Of a stretch of 64,000 nucleotides of DNA, positions 60,540 through 64,000 are shown one piece after another; the first letter of the stretch is position 1; every line of letters begins with the position of its first letter. Origin of the DNA: JAKOQB01 sp036824465 (GTDB taxonomy: Bacteria > Pseudomonadota > Gammaproteobacteria > Burkholderiales > Burkholderiaceae_F); contig DAITAC010000003.1 in assembly GCA_036824465.1 (NCBI GenBank), positions 1 to 64,000 on the forward strand, written 5' to 3'. A model generated the notes under the pieces. That model saw nothing but the letters and a program-made list of their open reading frames with translations, had not been told where the DNA came from and did not search any database. The translations under genes were made by a program, and so were the position numbers.

Positions 60540-61100
60540 CTACGCCGCCGCTTTGAGCGGCGCTTTCAGCAACTCGACTTTCGGGAAATCGATCTCGACC
60601 CGGGTGGCCTTGCCCAGCACGTTGGTGAAGATGTTCAGGGCCACCGTGGCGATCACTTCGACGATCTCGCCATCGCTGATTCCCGCCTGGCGCGCCGCGT
60701 CGAACTCGGCCGAGGTGACCTCGCCCAGGTTGTCGTTCAGCGCCCTGGCGAAGGCCACGACTGCGGCAGCTTTCGCGTCACCGGATCTGCCCTGGCGGTT
60801 CAGTGCCATTTCGTCATTGCTGAGGCCCGCATGCCGGCCGATCGCCGTGTGCGCGGAGACGCAGTACTGGCAGCCGTTGCCTTCTGCGATCGTCAACGCG
60901 ATGCGCTCCTGCGTGGCTTTGTCGAGCGAGAAACCTGCGGCAGCGCCATACAGACCGAGGAAGCCTTCGAGCGCCTTGGGCGAGTTGGCGAGCACGCGGA
61001 TGAAATTGGGCGTGATGCCGAGTTGCGCCTGCACGGCGTCGAGCAGCGGCCGGGCCGGGCCGGTGGCGGTGTTCGGATCGATGACTTGGACGCGGGCCAT
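60540..61100 (-). CDS. carboxymuconolactone decarboxylase/AhpD-like protein
   Basis: 186 aa. AhpD core EGNGCQYCVSAHTAIGRHAGL with redox pair C77-C80 and His84. Such proteins are peroxidase-related or act on reactive electrophiles. AAAGGA sets the start at 61100. Divergent from a LysR gene that probably controls it; 76 bp after (upstream of) the fusion gene on the same strand. Confidence 0.9.
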   Translation of the reverse strand: MARVQVIDPNTATGPARPLLDAVQAQLGITPNFIRVLANSPKALEGFLGLYGAAAGFSLDKATQERIALTIAEGNGCQYCVSAHTAIGRHAGLSNDEMALNRQGRSGDAKAAAVVAFARALNDNLGEVTSAEFDAARQAGISDGEIVEVIATVALNIFTNVLGKATRVEIDFPKVELLKAPLKAAA

Positions 61101-61189
61101 GGACGTTCCTTTCAGTCGAGTTGGGGTTGGGTTCGGTCTGGTCCGTCGCACAGGCGACGACGAAGCGAATCCTGATTGCTTTGCCGCGT

Positions 61190-61240
61190 CGAATAAATGG
61201 CGCAAAGCGAATAAGATTGCTTCGTTTAATGAACTAATAT
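61190..61240. promoter_or_regulatory. divergent LysR-type control region
   Basis: Direct repeats CGAATAA (61190-61196, 61208-61214) and an imperfect palindrome TTCGTTTAATGAA (about 61221-61233) lie in an AT-rich patch between the AhpD-like and LysR genes. Typical location for LysR recognition and activation sites. Confidence 0.45.
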
Positions 61241-61246
61241 CGGCGC

Positions 61247-62182
61247 ATGGACAAGCTGCGCGCGATGGAAACCTTCGTTCGCATCGTCGATCGCGGCAGC
61301 CTGACCGCGGCGGCGGCGACGCTGAATACGTCACCGCCGTCGGTGGTGCGCACGCTGGCCACGCTCGAGCAGGCACTCGGCGTACGGCTGCTCAACCGCA
61401 CCACGCGCCGCATCGCGCTGACCGACGAGGGGCGCGAGTACTACCAGCGCTGCAAGCGCGTGCTGGAAGACGTGGACGACGCCGAGGCGGTGCTGAGCGC
61501 GCGCCGCGCCGCGCCGCGCGGGCGTCTCATCGTCACAGCATCGGTGCTGTTCGGCCGCATGTACGTGGCCCCGGCCGTGATCGACTTCCTGGTCAGGCAT
61601 CCGGCGCTGCAGATGGAACTGCGGCTGCTGGATCGGGTGGTCGATCTGGTGGAAGAGGGCATCGACGCCGGCGTGCGCATCGGCCGCCTGCCGGATTCGT
61701 CGCTGGTTGCGATTCCGGTCGGACAGACGCGCCGCGTCGTGTGCGCAAGCCCCGCGTATCTCAAACGCGCCGGAACACCGAAATCACCGGCCGATCTCGC
61801 CGCGCACCGCAGCGTCAACTTCCTCGGCGTCGCGCCGGGCAATGAATGGGTCTTCGCAGACAAAGGCGGCACGGCGCGCGTACCGATTGCGCCCGTCTTT
61901 GCATCGAACCAGATTGACGCCGTTCTCGACGCCTGCCTGCGCGGCGTGGGACTCGGCCAGTTTCTGTGCTATCAGGTGCAGCCGCTGCTGGACCGCGGCA
62001 AGATGAGGCGTGTGATGAGCGCGCACGAGCCGCCGCCCGTTCCGATCCAGATTGTCTATCCGAGCACGCGATTGCTGTCGTCGAACGTGCGCGCGTTTGT
62101 CGACTGGATCGTGCCGAGGCTGCGTGCCCTGAAGCTGGGCCTTGAGCTGAAACCTTCCAGGAAGCCTGACGGCACTTTGTAG
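61247..62182 (+). CDS. LysR family transcriptional regulator
   Basis: 311 aa. N-terminal winged HTH: MDKLRAMETFVRIVDRGSLT, AAAATLNTSPPSVVRTLATLE, LLNRTTRRIALTDEG. C-terminal effector-binding domain of the CrgA-like subgroup. Probably senses an electrophile or quinone and controls the divergent AhpD-like gene. Confidence 0.93.
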   Translation: MDKLRAMETFVRIVDRGSLTAAAATLNTSPPSVVRTLATLEQALGVRLLNRTTRRIALTDEGREYYQRCKRVLEDVDDAEAVLSARRAAPRGRLIVTASVLFGRMYVAPAVIDFLVRHPALQMELRLLDRVVDLVEEGIDAGVRIGRLPDSSLVAIPVGQTRRVVCASPAYLKRAGTPKSPADLAAHRSVNFLGVAPGNEWVFADKGGTARVPIAPVFASNQIDAVLDACLRGVGLGQFLCYQVQPLLDRGKMRRVMSAHEPPPVPIQIVYPSTRLLSSNVRAFVDWIVPRLRALKLGLELKPSRKPDGTL

Positions 62183-62538
62183 AAAACGAGGGATACACCA
62201 CAGTCAACTTGTGCAAGGAGTGTCCGATGCCTGTCCGCGAGGCGAGACATACCGACGCATGCCAAGGGAAGTGTGTCCGCGCATAGCGGATTCGTTCGCG
62301 CATCTGGCGCGCAGGGCCGCCCGGAACAAGACGCTTCGCATCGACGCGCGGCTCGCCGATTGCGCCCGCCCTGCCAACGCCGTTTGTTCCAGCGCGGCCC
62401 GCGCGCGTCCGGCAGGCGCTGGATCCTGGCCAGGGGCCGTGAATGCATCAGACATGCCGGCGGCGCGCTACGCTCTTCTATACTCGCCCTCCGCTCAGCC
62501 CGCCGTCCCGGCGGACGGGCGTTCAGGACGCACGTCAA
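62183..62538. other. gene-poor stretch before the STAS gene
   Basis: About 350 bp. A strong AAGGAG precedes a 19-codon frame (62227-62286), likely chance. TATACT at 62479-62484 could be the -10 of the STAS operon. No other feature is supported. Confidence 0.4.
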
Positions 62539-62925
62539 TTGCAGATTGCAAGCCGCCAATATGCCGACGCGTTGGTCGCCGCGCCGGCCGGCCGCGTCGA
62601 CCATCTCAGTGCACCCGGCTTCGAGAGCGAGCTGACACGTCTGGTGGCGCAGGCGCGTGACGGAGGCAGCGCACTGGTCCTGGATTTCTCGGATGTCGAG
62701 TACATCAGCAGCGGTGGCTTGCGCGTCCTGATGATTGCCGCCACGCAGATGCGGGCGCGGCAGGGAAAGCTGGTGGTCGCCGCGTTGCAGACTGTGGCCG
62801 CCGAGATTTTCGCTGTGAGCCGGTTTGACCGCGTCCTGACGGTGGCGACAACGCTTGAGGACGCGCTCGAGCACTGCTCCACGGCGGCGCTCGCCGCTTA
62901 CAGGCAGTCAAGCGCGACGCCATGA
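62539..62925 (+). CDS. STAS domain anti-sigma factor antagonist
   Basis: 128 aa from a TTG at 62539; a longer frame from an ATG at 62443 exists but begins before the TATACT box and lacks family similarity. STAS core: LVLDFSDVEYISSGGLRVLM, with the phosphorylatable Ser in ISSGG. Antagonists of this type bind anti-sigma factor kinases. Overlaps the following MBL gene by 4 bp. Confidence 0.82.
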   Translation: MQIASRQYADALVAAPAGRVDHLSAPGFESELTRLVAQARDGGSALVLDFSDVEYISSGGLRVLMIAATQMRARQGKLVVAALQTVAAEIFAVSRFDRVLTVATTLEDALEHCSTAALAAYRQSSATP

Positions 62926-63881
62926 AAAAGGTGCGCTTCTGGGGCACGCGTGGTTCGCTGCCGGTGGCGCTGACCGCCACTGGCGTGCGGCAGAAGTTGC
63001 TCGAGGTGCTGCGTGCCGCACGCGGCCGCACGCTTGCCACCGACACCGATCTGGAGCGGTTCCTCGACGGCCTGCCATTTCCGATCGCCGGCACCTATGG
63101 CGGACACAGTTCCTGCGTCCAGATCGACACCGGCGGCCCGGATTATTTCGTCTGCGACATGGGCAGCGGCCTGCGCCCCTTTGGGATTGCTGCGATGGCG
63201 CGTCGCGCCGGCACGGCGGGGCAGACCTTCCACATCTTTCAGTCCCATCTGCACTGGGATCACATCATGGGCCTGCCGTTCTTCGTGCCGGCCTTCATCC
63301 CCGGCAACCGCGTCGTGATCTACGGCGGACATGCCGAGCTTGAATCGGCGCTGCGCCGCCAGCAGGAGCGGCCATCGTTCCCGGTGGACTTCTCGATCTT
63401 CGGTGCCAAATTGGAGTTCGTCCACCTCGAACCCGGGCAAGACTACGACATTGCCGGCGTCCGCGTTAACACGCTGCTGCAGCGCCATGCTGGCGATTCG
63501 TACGGCTACCGCTTCGAGTCGAAGGGAAAGGCAGTGGTCTATACGACGGACTCGGAACACCCGTTGACCGATCACGAGCACCTCGAACAATTCGTCCAGT
63601 TCTTCCGCGACGCCGACCTGGTCATCTTCGATGCCATGTACTCACTGGCCGACGCGATCACGGTCAAGGCCGACTGGGGTCATTCCAGCAACGTCGTTGG
63701 CGTCGAGTTGTGCCAGAGAGCGGGCGCGCGGCATCTGTGCATGTTCCACCACGAGCCGGTGTTCGACGACGCAGCAATAGAGGCCGTGCTCGCTGAAACG
63801 CGGCGCCTCGAAGAAGTCACCCGCGGCGCCTCGCGGCTGCAGGTCAGCGCCGCCTACGACGGGCTGGAAATCGAGCTGTGA
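62922..63881 (+). CDS. metallo-beta-lactamase fold hydrolase
   Basis: 319 aa. MBL zinc motif HLHWDHIMG, TYGGHSSCVQIDTGG near the N-terminus, TTDSEHP and later HHEP. RNase Z/PhnP-like subgroup (VRFWGTRGSLP). Substrate unknown, maybe a cyclic nucleotide or phosphodiester. The gene is coupled to a STAS gene upstream and to a membrane-protein gene downstream by 4-bp overlaps, suggesting a signalling module. Confidence 0.9.
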   Translation: MKKVRFWGTRGSLPVALTATGVRQKLLEVLRAARGRTLATDTDLERFLDGLPFPIAGTYGGHSSCVQIDTGGPDYFVCDMGSGLRPFGIAAMARRAGTAGQTFHIFQSHLHWDHIMGLPFFVPAFIPGNRVVIYGGHAELESALRRQQERPSFPVDFSIFGAKLEFVHLEPGQDYDIAGVRVNTLLQRHAGDSYGYRFESKGKAVVYTTDSEHPLTDHEHLEQFVQFFRDADLVIFDAMYSLADAITVKADWGHSSNVVGVELCQRAGARHLCMFHHEPVFDDAAIEAVLAETRRLEEVTRGASRLQVSAAYDGLEIEL

Positions 63882-64000
63882 ACGCGCGCCTGGCGCGCGA
63901 GCCGGCAGGCACTGCGGTCGGCCGGATAAGGCTCTTCGGCGCTGCGCTGATCGCATTGCTGGTCGGTGCCGTCTGGATGCAAACAACGTGGACCGGGCGC
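63878..64000 (+). CDS. N-terminus of a membrane protein, cut by window end
   Basis: GTG at 63878 overlaps the MBL stop (GTGA). The visible 41 residues contain a basic start and one membrane helix (LFGAALIALLVGAVWMQ). This could be the beginning of a CHASE2 or similar sensor/cyclase protein often found with MBL and STAS genes, but the domain is outside the window. Confidence 0.6.
   Translation, partial: MNARLAREPAGTAVGRIRLFGAALIALLVGAVWMQTTWTGR

Noticed and set aside
62227..62286. 19-codon frame with strong AAGGAG site
   Set aside because: No similarity or codon signal; likely chance, though a leader peptide cannot be excluded.
1..64000. CRISPR arrays, tRNA, rRNA, intact IS elements or phage genes
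   Set aside because: Searched by eye for regular repeats, cloverleaf ends, transposase motifs and terminal repeats; none found.

Overview
High-GC (about 65-70 %), densely coded chromosomal DNA. Gene content points to a betaproteobacterium, probably Burkholderiales: a Bug/TctC solute receptor, a soluble fdsGBA(fdhD)D formate dehydrogenase next to formate-THF ligase, HiPIP, NnrU, a WS/DGAT acyltransferase and a DUF2256/FeS-photolyase light cluster. Genus cannot be fixed from the sequence. No rRNA, tRNA or CRISPR array was seen, and there is no intact insertion sequence.

Layout. 0.1-2.3 kb: two small membrane-protein genes divergent from a TetR regulator, with two TAGAC-N3-GTC operator-like sites between them. 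2.3-6.1 kb: a scrambled toxin-antitoxin/defence island with an MntA/HepT-type pair, a second MNT gene with its HEPN partner eroded, DUF433 and a small antitoxin-like gene, a 5' remnant of hsdR behind its DUF4143 ATPase, and a broken YajD-type HNH gene. The island ends at a second, roughly 96 % identical 137-bp piece of the tetR gene. 6.2-7.2 kb: secreted alpha/beta hydrolase.

7.3-16.5 kb is the most interesting block. A MerR/LitR-like regulator lies divergent from twelve same-strand genes: a 68-aa protein, a DCC(DUF393)-COQ7 fusion, a UbiG-type methyltransferase, a membrane protein, HiPIP, an SDR lacking the catalytic Tyr, a fasciclin protein, three small proteins and a renalase-like flavoprotein. 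On the regulator's side follow a FAD-photolyase remnant, DUF2256 and an Fe-S cluster photolyase. TTGTC/GACAA half-sites overlap the inferred promoter of the twelve-gene run. I read this as a light- or photo-oxidative-stress regulon that includes quinone-modifying enzymes; this is inference.

16.8-22 kb: ChaN lipoprotein, penicillin/AHL acylase-type Ntn hydrolase, a truncated Ig-like lipoprotein and a VapBC-type pair. 22.3-29.9 kb: a catabolic run (two-piece AtuA, Bug receptor, SDR, SOUL protein, class IV aminotransferase, acyl-CoA ligase, enoyl-CoA hydratase). 29.9-37.7 kb: formate module reading fdsG-fdsB-fdsA-fdhD-fdsD-fhs, which can oxidise formate to CO2 with NAD+ or load it onto tetrahydrofolate. 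37.9-46 kb: WS/DGAT, ACT protein, methyltransferase, DUF255 protein, beta-propeller lipoprotein, SDR, cytochrome c. 46-52 kb: L,D-transpeptidase divergent from a DUF882 protein, DinB polymerase, DedA-rhodanese fusion. 52-57 kb: secreted pullulanase with a clear terminator, NnrU, HD hydrolase. 57-64 kb: AcpA-type phosphatase, PNPOx-ferredoxin reductase-ferredoxin fusion, AhpD-like protein divergent from a LysR regulator, then an overlapping STAS / metallo-beta-lactamase / membrane-protein run cut by the window end.
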